Assembly (NCBI RefSeq): GCF_032854445.1
Contig: NC_088304.1
Span: 12,163,704 to 12,227,703 of the forward strand
DNA length: 64,000 bases
From: Liolophura sinensis
Taxonomy: Eukaryota; Mollusca; Polyplacophora; Chitonida; Chitonidae
Direction: 5' to 3'
Shown here piece after piece: positions 20,906 to 32,641 of the stretch; positions within the stretch are counted from its first letter, which is position 1; each line of letters begins with the position of its first letter. A program made the translations under genes and the position numbers. The notes below the pieces were generated by a model. The model had not been told where the DNA came from and did not search any database. It was given only the letters and a program-made list of their open reading frames with translations.

Positions 20906-21104
20906 AGAGACAAGCCCTTGTTCCTAATCTCCATTTCAACACAGGAGATTGCTAAATACTTCATCATATTTTATTGAATTACACATGTACTGTGAAGAAA
21001 AGCAATGTACGGTCAAGAAAATGCACTTGTAACGCACTTATTGTCAACTGTTCTCAGCTGATCTTCTTAACAGTAAAGCTATTATGGATCAGCTCACCAG
21101 TCGT

Positions 21105-21245
21105 TTGTAGGAATGTCTTCCAGTAATCTGAGGGTGGTTGTGGCTTTCCCACGCTTTCCCCCCACCATAATCCTGACCGCCATCATATGAGTGTACATGT
21201 GATATTCTTATATATTGCATAAAAACAAAATCAAATAAATCAATA
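21105..21245 (+). mobile_element. SINE family 1, 3' half
   Basis: Forward copy starting near the ggaatgtcttccagtaatct block and ending aaaatcaaataaatc. Diverged. Confidence 0.65.
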
Positions 21246-21398
21246 AATTATGGCCCAAACAGAATACAAATGTGCAAAACCATGTCTGATATAATTATAT
21301 GTACATAACTTTTCATTTGTCTTTATCCTCCCAGGTGCCATTTTGCCATCCCCTCGTTTGCCCACTATCGTGCTAGACACCCTTTTCAATTAGGGAAA

Positions 21399-22355
21399 AT
21401 GGGTGATGATATTTGGGCGGACTTTGACTCCGCAATAGAACTTGGTCAAATGTTAAGACAGGAAGACAAACAGAAAGATCTGAATAGTGCTTGGTTAACC
21501 CAGCGATCTTGCACCAGTGATGATGATAGCGTGGACACAGATATAAACGAACTCTGCACGGAGAGCTCGTCGGATTCGGTGAGCGATAAATCCTGTATTA
21601 CTCTAGAGGAAGGTATGAAAAACTCAACTGTGCAGAATTTGTCAGAGCCCATCCATACAACGCCAAATATTTCACTAAAATTCACCTTGGCGAGAAAGCA
21701 TGACCAGGAAACCATCGATACCACTAACTCAGGAGTTGGTCTTGAATGTACCAAGAAAGGCAACATCAGTGGGGCCCAAAGCTGTAAGGCTTTCCTAATA
21801 AACAATGCAGTGACTAGTGAAGAAATAAACCTGATGTCAACCTCAGAAATACCAGAAATCCACTGACTTCCCCAATACGGATACTGAAGTCGAGTTTGAA
21901 GGAAATCGTATACAGGAGAAAAATTACGATCTCACACCATCTAGTGGGGAAAAAATAGCTGCATCAATACAAGAATAGAAGAAGTTCTCGCTTTTGAAGC
22001 TCAGTCAAAAATTAATGCTTACAGTCTTCGTAGATATTTTGCTAACACCCAATTGCGCCTTCTTCAATCGGAGAGTGCACCAAATACTCCGGCCAATACT
22101 CCGGTTGGTATTCAAGATGCTGACTGCGACCCAGGTGCCGGCTTATACTCTCCTACATCGAAACCTAGACGTCTGATCAAGAGAGATTTGCAATACCTGT
22201 TGAACCTAAAATATCAAATGTCTTTCTGTCCAGACCCCGAGAACCAGCCTAGATTCAGAAGCGCCAGTGGGTGGCAACAAAGTTTTTCTGACGTGTTAAC
22301 TCGCTGGAACGCTTCAGGAGTTACTATGGGAACGGATGAAGGGGAAAGTCTGTAA
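21399..22355 (+). pseudogene. Inverted duplicate of the nested gene, broken
   Basis: Begins [19 protein letters not shown], closely matching the intact gene at 9675-11255. The acceptor (cctcccag, ending 21334) and a leader exon ending at 20527 are preserved, so this is a copy of genomic DNA and not a processed retrocopy. The frame runs 155 codons, shifts after EIPEI, continues as DTEVEFEGNRIQEKNYDL to a stop, shifts again, and reads FEAQSKINAYSLRRYFANTQ through SGWQQSFSDVL to a stop at 22355. It lacks about 24 residues in the middle and the whole basic C-terminus. The leader donor is GC (aataag|gcaagt). A truncated 155-residue product is conceivable. Confidence 0.8.
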
Positions 22356-22759
22356 ATATATGGAACCGAATGTACTTTAATATAATTCTTTTGTGTCTCT
22401 TTTTATTTTACATTTCCAGTATTTCATCTGTAATTACACCAATTATAGTTAAAACTACAAAAAATACAACAAAAAAAAGCAAAAACAAAAAAAAAAAAAC
22501 ACTGGTTATACGGAAGTATAATTATAAAAGTCATTTTCCTAGTTTTCTGTTTTCCTTAACATGTTTTCTTCATGGTATAAGGAAACTGAAATCTCCAGCC
22601 TGATTTTTACACAGAAAAAAAAACTTAATATAACATTTTTCAAGTTATACTTAATTTTGTCTGTAATTCGCTAACCTTATATCATTGATGGGATTGTTTA
22701 GCACAGTCTAATAAAACTCGGTCTAATCAAATCCCTACCTATTTTGGATGTAGATGTTG

Positions 22760-22965
22760 TGAGGGTGTGGTTCAGTGGTAGACCACTCAAAAGCGGAGCC
22801 CTACTACTGTAAGAAAACAATTTTTAATTTTTGGGCAAATTTGTAACAAAATGTCTGTACCTTGCAATGCATATTGAAGGTAGAAAAATATTTCCCTAAA
22901 AAAGAAAAAAAGCGTTCCCTTTGCATGTGAAAGACCCCGGGTTCAATCCCGTGCATCTACAGGAA
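22760..22965 (+). pseudogene. tRNA-Ala gene split by a truncated LINE
   Basis: Decayed 5' half at 22761-22783 (gtggttcagtggtagacc) and 3' half from 22911 (agcgttccctttgcatgtga, gggttcaatccc), separated by LINE 3' sequence. The 3' half starts at the same internal tRNA position as at 29421. Confidence 0.65.
22786..22910 (+). mobile_element. 5'-truncated Tx1-like LINE, 3' terminal ~125 bp
   Basis: Aligns with 29300-29420 of the longer element: tactactgt, aatgtctgtacc, and an A-rich end (gaaaaaa) joined directly to tRNA sequence. Confidence 0.65.
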
Positions 22966-24072
22966 TTATTTTTATTCCTCCACTAGTATGTCCTGGCAAC
23001 CGATTTAACCATTCCTCTGAGATTATTGAACCTCTGTCTAAATTGATTGACATTAGGTCTGTGCTCCTGTGCTTCCAGAACAACTATTTCAAAACTCCAG
23101 TGGTGAATCAAATAAATTCTTTCTGTCATGATTTCATTTCACATTTGCAATATTTTATCAACAATTAAATCATTTATTGCACACACAAAAAAAACAGCAT
23201 GACCCGTAGACATATATATAGCAGACATATATTTATGTCGAAAATCATTTTATTCGTTTTTCCCGTTCTTTACTTACTGAACACGTTTGAGTCATCTTAA
23301 AAAAAAATGAATTATTCAGCATGTTTTAAGGTTAGGTGTTGCCAAAACAGTTTTGCATTTATACAAGTACCTAATTTTGCCCGTAAAGTACTCTGACTTG
23401 CCTAGAAACGACAGCCCATCACTTATTGCTAAGCTGTTTAATAATTTTCTAATTACACAGAGAATACATATTTAAAAAGTCATTTATCTCGTTTTGTAAG
23501 TTTCTTAGTTTTTGCGGAGGTTTTAGTCATCTTCAAAGCAAGCGGAAGTCTTTAGTCTGTCTTTACGCAGCGTAACAAATTTATGGATCACAACTTCTAT
23601 TTCTTCAGCGAGCGACCTTTCGGTATGGGTACTAATACTGTTAACCATAATAGAGATAAATTGGTTGCAGAAATGGGTATTTTAAAGAGAAGGTTAAGTT
23701 GTTAAATTCCACATATGAACAATAAAGGAAACATACAACAGATTGACACTAGAGGGTTACATTGCTGATTTAGCAAGTAAACAATAGATAAAAAACCAAC
23801 GACAGTGAATCAGAAACATACACCAGATAAACAATAGACATTAACACATCTGTGCAAAGGTGTGGATCAGGATAGCTGGTAGCTACCACTGAAAGAACTC
23901 ATGTGTTTATATACAGAAAAAAAACCTGACCATAGCAGACTTCAATTACCCGTAATTTTTCTGTAATATTGTTTAGCCGATTTCTTTTAAGGATCTGTTT
24001 AATACCACGTATGATTTTAAAATCCAGCCCGGCATTATCGATTTGTGTTAAATTTGATGATACATAGTAAAT

Positions 24073-24108
24073 GGGGATGTAACTCAGTGGTAGAGCGTTC
24101 ACTTTATA
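24073..24108 (+). pseudogene. tRNA-Ala 5' half interrupted by the LINE
   Basis: ggggatgtaactcagtggta followed by gagcgttc and then decayed target bases, cut in the anticodon arm. The usual array spacer lies immediately upstream. Its missing 3' half is at 29421. Confidence 0.75.
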
Positions 24109-24196
24109 GAGTTGAGTGCCAGCCACTGAGGTGATCGGAGGTGTTTTTGGAGCTGCGAGCTGTTGTTGTTGTTGTTTTCCGAGGGACTTTTATGCC

Positions 24197-25337
24197 ATGG
24201 CCTCCTCAAATATGAATCGATATTCCTTGAGTGGAAGATCTTACGAGAAGGATTTATCTCTACTTGTGGAGGTCGGAAATAACAGAAGAATATGGGTAGA
24301 AAAGGTGATTGCGGAAATTGAACGAGTTTGTGCACTGAACAGTCTTCTTGCATGTGTGCTGAAAGGCACAGATGGTTTTGAGATTATGGTGGCAGAAAGG
24401 GAAGTGTGTGATCTCTTGAAAAATGGTATTACGCTCGAAGGCCAGGAATGTTCGTGTACAGAGGTGACAAAAAGGTCTGTCGTTGTGTCATTTATCCACT
24501 TGACGAGCTATGTACTGGACAGTGAAATTAGAGCCAAACTCTTGGAAATGAAGGTGGAAACGGTGACGGAAATCAAACGGCGCTTTTACAGAGGTACGAA
24601 TATAGCCGATGGAACAAGGTATGTGCATGTTGTTCTTCCACCAAATGTGAAGTCACTGCCGTATGCCAGGAAGTTTAGTACGGGAAACAACTACGAATAT
24701 TTTTGTTTTGTACACAATCAAGTAAAAGTCTGCTCCGTGTGATTGTCCGACAACCATTTAATTAAAGATTGCGCGGAATTTCGTTGCCATATTTATATGC
24801 TCCAAGGCCATATGCCAAGGGCGTGCTCCCCCACCCCCACCCCCCTTCGGGGTGAGAATTGTGGTAAATCAGGTGAAAGGTGCTACTGCGAAAAGTGTTT
24901 AGATTGCAACTCTTCCCCCTGAATATGCAACAAACGCACAGAATGTGACACCTGCAACATGTTTACGTGCCAGTGCTCAGAATTGGAGAATGACCACCGA
25001 GTGGCCAACCAGGCGATAACAGTTCACGAAGGCGAAGTTGGGCATGAAAGCCTGTCTATTGTTTCGTCAGTGCCCGAGCTCAACAACTCAGATATTCCCG
25101 AGACTCGCGGCAACGACCTGTAATGAAAGAACGGCCCCAAAGCAGCGGGCGCTGGAGGGAGGAGATCTCGTGCCGGTTCTCAATGAAGGTGGCGACGACA
25201 ACAATGACCTAGACTGCCAGGTGCCACAAGGGGCGACGAGGGTTGATCAAGAAGAGGGGAGAGACAGCGATTGTGGAGACTCTTCACAAGGATCGGCATT
25301 CTCTGATGTGACCAGCAAACGCAGGCGGCGATACTAA
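24197..25337 (+). pseudogene. LINE ORF1 (nucleic-acid-binding protein), inactive
   Basis: ATG at 24197 (MASSNMNRYSLSG). The frame runs to TGA at 24740-24742, inside a CCHC zinc knuckle: Cys-Ser-Val-stop, then LSDNHLIKDC, where the stop replaces the second Cys. A second knuckle follows with Tyr for its second Cys (CHIYMLQGHMPRAC). After further breaks a C-terminal piece ends SQGSAFSDVTSKRRRRY at 25337. The order of an RNA-binding N-terminus then CCHC knuckles is usual for L1/Tx1 ORF1. Confidence 0.6.
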
Positions 25338-25436
25338 CCCCAGCGTAATTTAAACAAAGCAAAAAGGACGGTCCCATACAAGAAGGACAATATTTAAACT
25401 AACACAAATAGTTTTCCTCTGAAGAATTATCACCAT

Positions 25437-28400
25437 GGCGGTATGTCTATGCTTTTTCACTCTTTTGCTCATGTTTACTTTGGCCACATTGAATTGTAAT
25501 GGATATAAATATGTTAAAGGGAGCTCTGGACTGTCATATTAATTCAGACCTTATAGTGCTACAAGAAACACACTGGGGTGATGCTGTCATAGAAAATATT
25601 AAACACGTTATAGACGGCAATATATATTATGGTAATTCTCCAGACAAGTCTAAAGATGTAGCCTTTGTAATCAGAAAACATCATAAACATAACCTTAATG
25701 ATTAATGGTTTTTTTTTCAGAGACTCTGGTCGTTATATCCAGGTAACAATTTCTATTCAGGGACATGAAATCGATGTTATTAATGTTTGCGCTCCAAATT
25801 CTGTTAAGGAGAGAATTGACTTTTTTAAAAATCTGGTACATATAGTAGGCTATAGACCCCTCATTATGATAGGCTATTTTAACACTGTTTTTGCACGGGA
25901 GGATCGCTCAACCCTTACCTTGGAGTCAGACTAGTCTAGGGCGGTATTATGCAATACTATGCAGACTTACAATCTAGCAGCCTTGTGGCGTACTAGGCAC
26001 CCTGATATGATTGGGTTTACGTGACGACGTCAGGTGGGCGGTGTGTTGCGCCAGAGTAGAATAGATCATTTTTTAATTTCTAGACAGTTGTTGGCTAGTT
26101 GCCAGCTCGTCGGTGTAAAATTTTCTCCTTATAGTGGCCATTACATCGTTTATCCAAAGTTTGACTTTTCTAGTGTGGAAAGAGGCCCGAGTCTGTATGT
26201 TTTTAATAACACGTTGTTAAATGACGATGAGTTCTGTTCTGCCTTGAATCAGCTAACTGACAAACAGTTAACTTGTCCATTGTATGTACACGACATTTGC
26301 ACATGTTGGGAAAACCTTAATTACAAAATCAGGGCCTTTCCACAGTCATATGGCAAAAGACGTCAGAGGGGAAAATATGAAGAAATCGATGATATTCATA
26401 GAAAATTAGACCACGACTATAGGCGTGCCAGTGTTGTGTCTAATTATAATTTAAAGCATATTGTGCAACTGGATGGTGAACTGGATGTTTATGAAAAGGA
26501 GAAGTGTAAAGGTGCTATTTTGTGATCTAAAGCCCTTTATGTACACGAGAATGGTAAAACACAAAGTTTTTCCTGAATTTGAAAAAAACACAAACAACAA
26601 GATAAAACCACGAAAAAGTTGACGGCGTCAAACTGCAATATTGTACCAGATTATAGAGACTTTTTAGGCGAAGTGTACTCATATAATATTAAACTTGTAA
26701 AAGTATGGCCCGATTGATCAAGAAGCCAAGAAATTTGTGTTAGGTTCTTTGAGGTAGCCTTAAATGAAGAAGATAGGCTCCTGTGCGAGCAATCTGTGAC
26801 ACTGGAAGAAATGAGGACATCTTTAGGTGGTATGGCCTGCAATAAAAGCCCGGGTAATTACGAGCTAACGGTGGAGTTTTTCGCCACTTTTTGGGGAGTT
26901 AGGTCCATTTCTGTTTGATGTATATGAGGATATCTTCAGCAGAGGGCAACTAACAAGAGAAATAAAAACTGGAGTTATATCACTTATTTATAAGGAGATA
27001 GGAGACAGGCCTCTTCTTAGAAACTAGCGTCCAATCAGCCTACTTAACGTGGATTATAAGATTATTTCTAAATGTATGGCAAACCGACTTAAGAAATTCA
27101 CTGGCACATTCGTTAGTGAATGTCAAACATGTGTTCCCGGTAGGGATATAGCCGACACGATGAGAAATCTACGTGATGCCTTATACTATGTAGAGAATGA
27201 TGACGTCGAAGCATATTTTATTGAACTCCACCAAGAGAAAGCCTTCGACAGAGTAGCACGTGGGTTTTTAAATGATGTTTTAACACAGTTTGGATTTGGT
27301 GATAACTGTTGGAGGTGGATTTCCATTTTCTACACCGACATAGGGTCTTCTGTGAAGTGCAATGAGCATGTGGCCCAATATTTTCCCGTATGTAAATCTG
27401 TGCGACAGGGTTGACCCATCTCCGTACAATTGTATGTTCTTAGTGTTGAGCCTTAAGGCTCATTCATAAGACGATCACCAGGTGTGCAGGGTATTGATAT
27501 CCCTGCCATGAACACACAATGTCTGCTATTTCAGCAAGGAGATGACACAGCTGTAACGGTCCGTGATCGCTCCTCTGGTAAAAGTGTGTTACATGTTGTC
27601 AACAAATATTGTGAGGTTTCAAATGCCAAGGTAAATGTTGAAAAATCTGATGTTTATTGCTGTGGTGCTAATAATAACGTTGACAAAATCGAAAATATTC
27701 CTGTTGTAAAGGACTCGATAAAAGTCTTAGGCGTGCATCTTGGTTCGAAGCAATTACATATGTAATGAGCGGAATTGGTGATAAAAACTCAAAAGTGTAA
27801 AGTGCATTGTTAATATTTGGAATCAACGCAAATTGTCCTTGTAATGTTAAGTCGCCATTATAATGTCCTTATTATTGTCTAGATTCTGGTACAACATGGC
27901 CGTTTTACCAGTCCCAAATGTTATTTTGCGTGATATAAAGCAAATCTGCAAAGATTTTCTTTGGAGCGGTAAGGCTCATTTGGTGTCTTTCGGAACAGCT
28001 ATAAATGACAAGACTAAAGGTGGTTTAGGCCTGCCAGATATACGCAGCAAAGTGAAGGATTTGCAGCTGAAATTTATGGGCCGGTTTTCCGATGATACAC
28101 GGTCTGCTGTATGGAAGACCTCCTTCAAGTTTTTTTTTTATCGAATTGGGAAAATCTGAACTTCTACATGCCTTTGTGTTACGTGTCATTGAATAAATCC
28201 TTGTTACGCGGTATTCCTCCCTTTTACGCCGAAATGGTGTTAGCCTGGTCAGACTTGTGGAAGAATGTAACAGTGTGTAATACAAATGCTCATCAGGTTC
28301 TTTATCAACCCGTTTTCTATAATCCAAACATTGCTTTAGAAAAACACTCTCAAACCTTCGATGTTTTTGTTAAAACAAAATTGTTTTGTATTAAGGATTT

Positions 28401-29075
28401 TCTGTATATTGTTGTCCCCGGTTTTCTACCAGAAAGTATTGTTGTTGAGAAGGTGTTAGATGAATGCTCTGATGCAAATATTTCTAAAGTTATGCGTGTG
28501 TTTTGCGTTATAAAATCTGCGATACCAATGAAATTGGTAAATGAATTGGGTAGAATTAATAATTGCTTTGAAACAGAGAGTGAACTTTGTATCACTGTGA
28601 AGGAATCTGTTTTGCAACTGTCTACACTCACAAGTATTTTGTACAAATATGTCACACAGCCTCTGATAAAGGAACCAGCCTCTTTCAGATACTGTTGGTA
28701 TGGTGTGGGTACTTGTAACACTCACTTGAAAGAGTCCAGAACCGGTACAGCTGGACTGGAAAATTCTTCATCGTGTCATTTACAGGAATGAAAAGCCTTA
28801 CCGCATCGGTTTAACTGATTGTGACAAATGTAATCTATGTGGCGGTGATGTAGATGATTTGTTTCATTTATTTATTAGCTGTCCTAAAAATTCAGACTTT
28901 ATAATACATATCTGCGATATTCTGGAAACATTATTTTGCTCTGCTCACCCGAGCATTTTAAACCAAATGTCCCACCAGGAACTGCTGTTTTTCGGAGTAA
29001 CCAGGAAGGTGAAAAATGTAAACTTTGTTTTTGTCAGTATTGTCTGTAGTTTAGCCAGACAGGCTATGTACTAAA
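25437..29075 (+). pseudogene. LINE ORF2 (endonuclease-reverse transcriptase), inactive
   Basis: In order: AP-type endonuclease start (TLNCNGYK near 25485), SDLIVLQETHWGD (25540), GRYIQVTISIQG and VINVCAPNS (25725-25800), LIMIGYFN where family members have GDFN, and SRIDHFLIS...SGHY (26050-26150). Reverse transcriptase: RPISLLNVDYKIISK (from 27030, after a stop), FIELHQEKAFDRV (His for the first Asp), SVRQG, then QQGDDTAV at 27535. The C-terminal region has GGLGLPDIRSKVKDLQLKF (28020) and a CNLCGGDVDDLFHLFISC zinc motif (28830). At least six stops or shifts. Confidence 0.75.
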
Positions 29076-29420
29076 CAAGAAATGTGATGATGTATGACGG
29101 AAAACAAGGGTCAGTTAAGGCTTTATTTATGTCCTTACTAAAAGAAATGTTTTTTATTCTAGTTTGTAATAGGGAAAACGTAGAGATTTGTTTAACAAGC
29201 AATTCTTGAATAAAAATCCTTTCATCAAGTTAGATGCTACTGGTGAAGTAACGGTAAATTTACCAGATTAGACACCGGACACCTGTGTGTAAGGTATTAA
29301 AGTAAGCTGGTACTACTGTGATAAACCTGTTTTTAATCCCGGGGCAAACTTGTAAAAAAAATGTCTGTACCATTCCTTGTATATCAAAGGTAATAAAATA
29401 TTTCTCGAAAGAAAAAATAA

Positions 29421-29473
29421 GAGCGTTCGTTTCGCATGTGAAACGCCCCAGGTTCAATCTCTGGCATCTCCAG
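29421..29473 (+). pseudogene. tRNA-Ala 3' half after the LINE
   Basis: gagcgttcgtttcgcatgtg, then T-arm gttcaatctctgg and acceptor catctcc. Completes the gene begun at 24073; gagcgttc appears on both sides as a target-site duplication. Confidence 0.75.
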
Positions 29474-29659
29474 GAAAATTATGTTTTTGTTTCTCCTCTT
29501 GTACGTTGTGAGATTCGAATTAACATGTGCTCTGCACCCTAGTGCTACAGCGTACTAGTGTATTATACGTCATTTCCCCTTTCTTTCTTTCTGTAAACAA
29601 TCTGTAAACATATGAATGCGGTGAAGTACTCAAATATGTTTAAGAAAGAAATCCATTTA

Positions 29660-30018
29660 CATCCTAATATGGTTTACTTCAGATACAATAGACACAATTT
29701 ATGTCCAACACAGCTGATGGAATCATACGCAATTTTCTATGCATTTGAAGAAAACTTATTGGCACATGGCGAAGCAAGATTCTATTCTGGTTGTCAAGCA
29801 AAAACCATTTTCATCTAACTATTCGGCAGATTACTAAATATCAACAACTGTTCTCTGTGTTGGACTATGCCCTAGGCAGTGAGAAAATGTCCAGGCATGT
29901 GTCGTTTAGCTCTGCGAGGAAGTCTCAAAGAACATTGCCTGCCGCCATTTCTACCTGTAGTTATGCCAGTTTTTCAACGGCTGTCGACAGGGACTTTATT
30001 GAGACTCTGTCTAAATAA
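29660..30018 (+). pseudogene. Protein-like block in array spacer, copy A
   Basis: Decayed frame reading FEENLLAHGEARFYS, then KYQQLFSVLDYALGSEKM and SSARKSQRTLPAAISTCSY. The same wording recurs in spacers at 31085-31609, about 32835-33290 and 35505-35908. No family recognised. Confidence 0.45.
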
Positions 30019-30842
30019 ATTGACATTAGGTGTGAGCTCGAAAGACAATTTCTAGATTCTAATGCCGTATAAAATCAATTCTTTCTGTCATGATTTTTAT
30101 TTCACATTAGGAACAGTTTTTCTTCAATGACATCATTGACGAAAAAGAAATAATTAAGCGTGATACACACACAAAACATAATTATATCGAAGGTCATTAT
30201 ATTCGTTTTTTGCGTTCTTCAGTTTTTAAACCTCTTTAGTGATCTTGGAAAGAAACAAAATTATTCAGCATGTTGTCAGGTAATGCGTTGCGAAAATGCG
30301 TCATCTTCAAAGCAAACGGAAATCTTTAGTCTGTCTTTACGCAACGTGACAAATTTATGGATCACAACTTCTATTACTTCAAAGAGCGACCTTTCGGTAT
30401 GGGTACTAATACCGTTAACAATAATAGTGAAATATTTTTGACAGTAATGGGTGTTTTAAAGAGAATGTTAGGTTGTTGAAACAACATATGAACAATAAAG
30501 AAAACATACAACAGATTGACAAGAGAGAGTTACAATGTTGGTTTAGCAAGTAAACAATAGATCAAAAAACCCAAGACAATACTCGAACCATACATCTGAT
30601 AAACAATGAACATTAACACCTGTGGGCAAAGGTGTAAGTCCTGATAGCTGGTGGTTACCATTGAAAGAACTTATATGTTTATATACAGAAAAGACCTGAC
30701 CACAACAGTTTTCAGTTACCCACAATATTATTGTAATACTGTTTACGTAATTTCTTTCAATGATCTGTTTATTACTATCTATAATTTTTGAATTCAACCG
30801 GGTATAATCTATTCATATTGATTTTGTTTATACATTGTATGT

Positions 30843-30914
30843 GGGGATGTAGCTCAGTGGTAGAGCGTTCGCTTCGCATGTGAAAGGCCCCGGGTTCAAT
30901 CCCCGGCATCTCCA
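30843..30914 (+). tRNA. tRNA-Ala(CGC), copy 1
   Basis: 72 nt including discriminator A. Acceptor ggggatg/catctcc pairs except for one wobble; D arm gctc/gagc; anticodon stem ttcgc/gtgaa around loop ttcgcat (anticodon CGC); T arm ccggg ttcaatc cccgg. A box and B box intact. No intron. The CCA is not encoded, as is normal in eukaryotes. Confidence 0.92.
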
Positions 30915-31084
30915 GGAAAATTATGTTTTTCTTTCTCCATTGGTATTGGTTTAAATTAGAGCTCTGCACGCAAGTGCTACAACTTGCTAGTGTATTATTC
31001 CTAATTTTCCTCTTGTTTCTTTCTGTAAACAATCTGTATGTGATGAAGTACTCAAATATGTTTAAGAAAGGAAATCCATTTACA

Positions 31085-31609
31085 TCCTAATATAGTTTAC
31101 TTCAGATTCAACAGACACAGTGTTCGTCCATCACAGCTGTTGGAATTATACGCAACTGTCTATGTATTTGAAGAAAATTTATTGGCACATGGCGACGCTA
31201 GATTGTATTCTAGTTCTCATGCAAAAACAATGCTCATCTAACAGTTCGGCAAGTTGCTTGTAGCCTTTGTGCAGTGAAAAATACGTTTTCTGGAGCTGTG
31301 GGTTTTTTTTCACTCCTACAAGAACGTGAGTGTTTTGATGTACATTCAGGTGATTTTCTTAACGCTGATCACATAGCTAAATATCAACAATTGTTCTCTA
31401 TGCTGGACTATGATTCGGGCAGTGAGAAAATGTCCAAGTCCGTGTCGTTTAGCTCTGCGAGGAAGTCTCAAAGAACATTGCCTGTTGCCATTTCTACGTG
31501 CAGTTATGCCAGTTTTTCAACGGCTGTCGACAGGAACTTTGTTAAAACACTGTCTAAATTAATTGACACTGAGTCTGAGTTCGTGTGCTCTCAGAAGAAC
31601 AATTTCTAG
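31085..31609 (+). pseudogene. Protein-like block in array spacer, best copy
   Basis: The longest open stretch reads RECFDVHSGDFLNADHIAKY, KYQQLFSMLDYDSGSEKMSK and FSTAVDRNFVKTLSKLIDTE. An upstream piece in the same unit gives RFNRHSVRPSQLLELYATVY, ending in a stop before QFGKLL. Copies differ partly at third codon positions, which suggests the block was once coding. A second block, KF(I/M)DHNFYFF...TVNN, lies 3' in each unit (for example 23575, 30350, 32090, 33745, 34820). Confidence 0.45.
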
Positions 31610-32569
31610 ATTCTAATGTCGTATAAAGTCAATTCTTTCTGTCATGATTTTTAATTCACATTTGCCACTTTTTCTTCAGTGACGTCATTCACGACAAAGA
31701 ATAAATTAAGCGTGATACAACCCCAAAATATATTTATATCGAAAGTCATTTCATTCGTTTTTTGCGTTCTTTAGTTTTTAAACCTCTTTCCTGATTGTGA
31801 AAAGAAACTGAATTATTCAGCATGTTTTCAGGTAATGCGTTGCCAAAACAATTTTGCATTTATACAAGTACCTAATATTGCCCTTAAAGTACTCTGAATT
31901 GCCTAGAAACGACAGCCCATCACTTATTGCTTAACTGTTCAACACTTTTCTAATCGCACAGAGTATATAGATTTAAACCGTCATTTATTTCGTTGTATAT
32001 GTTTCTTAGTTATTTGCACAGCTTGTAGTCATCTTCAAAGCAAACGGAAAACTTTAGCCTGTTTTTAGGCAGCGGAAGAAATTTATTGATCACAACTTCT
32101 ATGTCTTCAGAGAGCAACCTTTCAGTATGGGTACTGACACTGTTAACAATGATATTGAAATATTTTTGACAACAATGGGTATTTTAAAGTGAATGTTAAG
32201 TTGTTGAAACAACATATGATCAATAAAGGAAACATACAATAGATTGACAAGAGAGGGTTACAATGTTGGTTTAGCAAGTAAAAGATAGATAATAAAAAGC
32301 AAGACAATACTCGAACCATACATCTGATAAACAATAAACATTAACACCTGTGGGCAAAGGTGTGAGTCCGGATAGCTGGTGGCTGCTGTTAAAAGAACCC
32401 ACGTTTTTATATACAGAGAACACCTGACCACAACAGTTTTCAATTACCCATACTATTTTTTAAAAATTGTTAACTTGTTTTCTTTCAAGGATCTGTTTAT
32501 AACTATGTATAATTTTAAATTCAACCGGGCATAATCGATTCATGGTTATTTTGATAATACATAGTAAAT

Positions 32570-32641
32570 GGGGATGTAGCTCAGTGGTAGAGCGTTCGCT
32601 TCGCATGTGAAAGGCCCCGGGTTCAATCCCCGGCATCTCCA
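32570..32641 (+). tRNA. tRNA-Ala(CGC), copy 2
   Basis: Identical in sequence to copy 1 over all 72 nt. Upstream block atagtaaat and downstream aggaaatttgtg are typical of the array. Confidence 0.92.

Larger units (their letters stand above)
24109..29420 (+). mobile_element. Tx1/L1-type LINE inserted in a tRNA-Ala gene (~5.3 kb)
   Basis: A non-LTR retrotransposon with two frames (24197-25337 and about 25437-29075), a 3' UTR of about 340 bp and an A-rich end. It is flanked by the two halves of one tRNA-Ala gene with a repeated target of about 8-16 bp (gagcgttc plus following bases). RT-domain wording (RPISLLNVDYKIISKCMANR, QEKAFDRV) is that of the Tx1 group of L1 elements. Tx1-group members are known to target 5S rRNA and U2 snRNA genes. 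Several stops and frameshifts make it inactive. Confidence 0.8.

Noticed and set aside
26861-27030. Apparent separate gene start near the LINE RT domain
   Set aside because: The text across stops reads as one LINE ORF2 (GPFLFDVYEDIFSRGQLT then RPISLLN), so it is decay of one frame and not a new gene.
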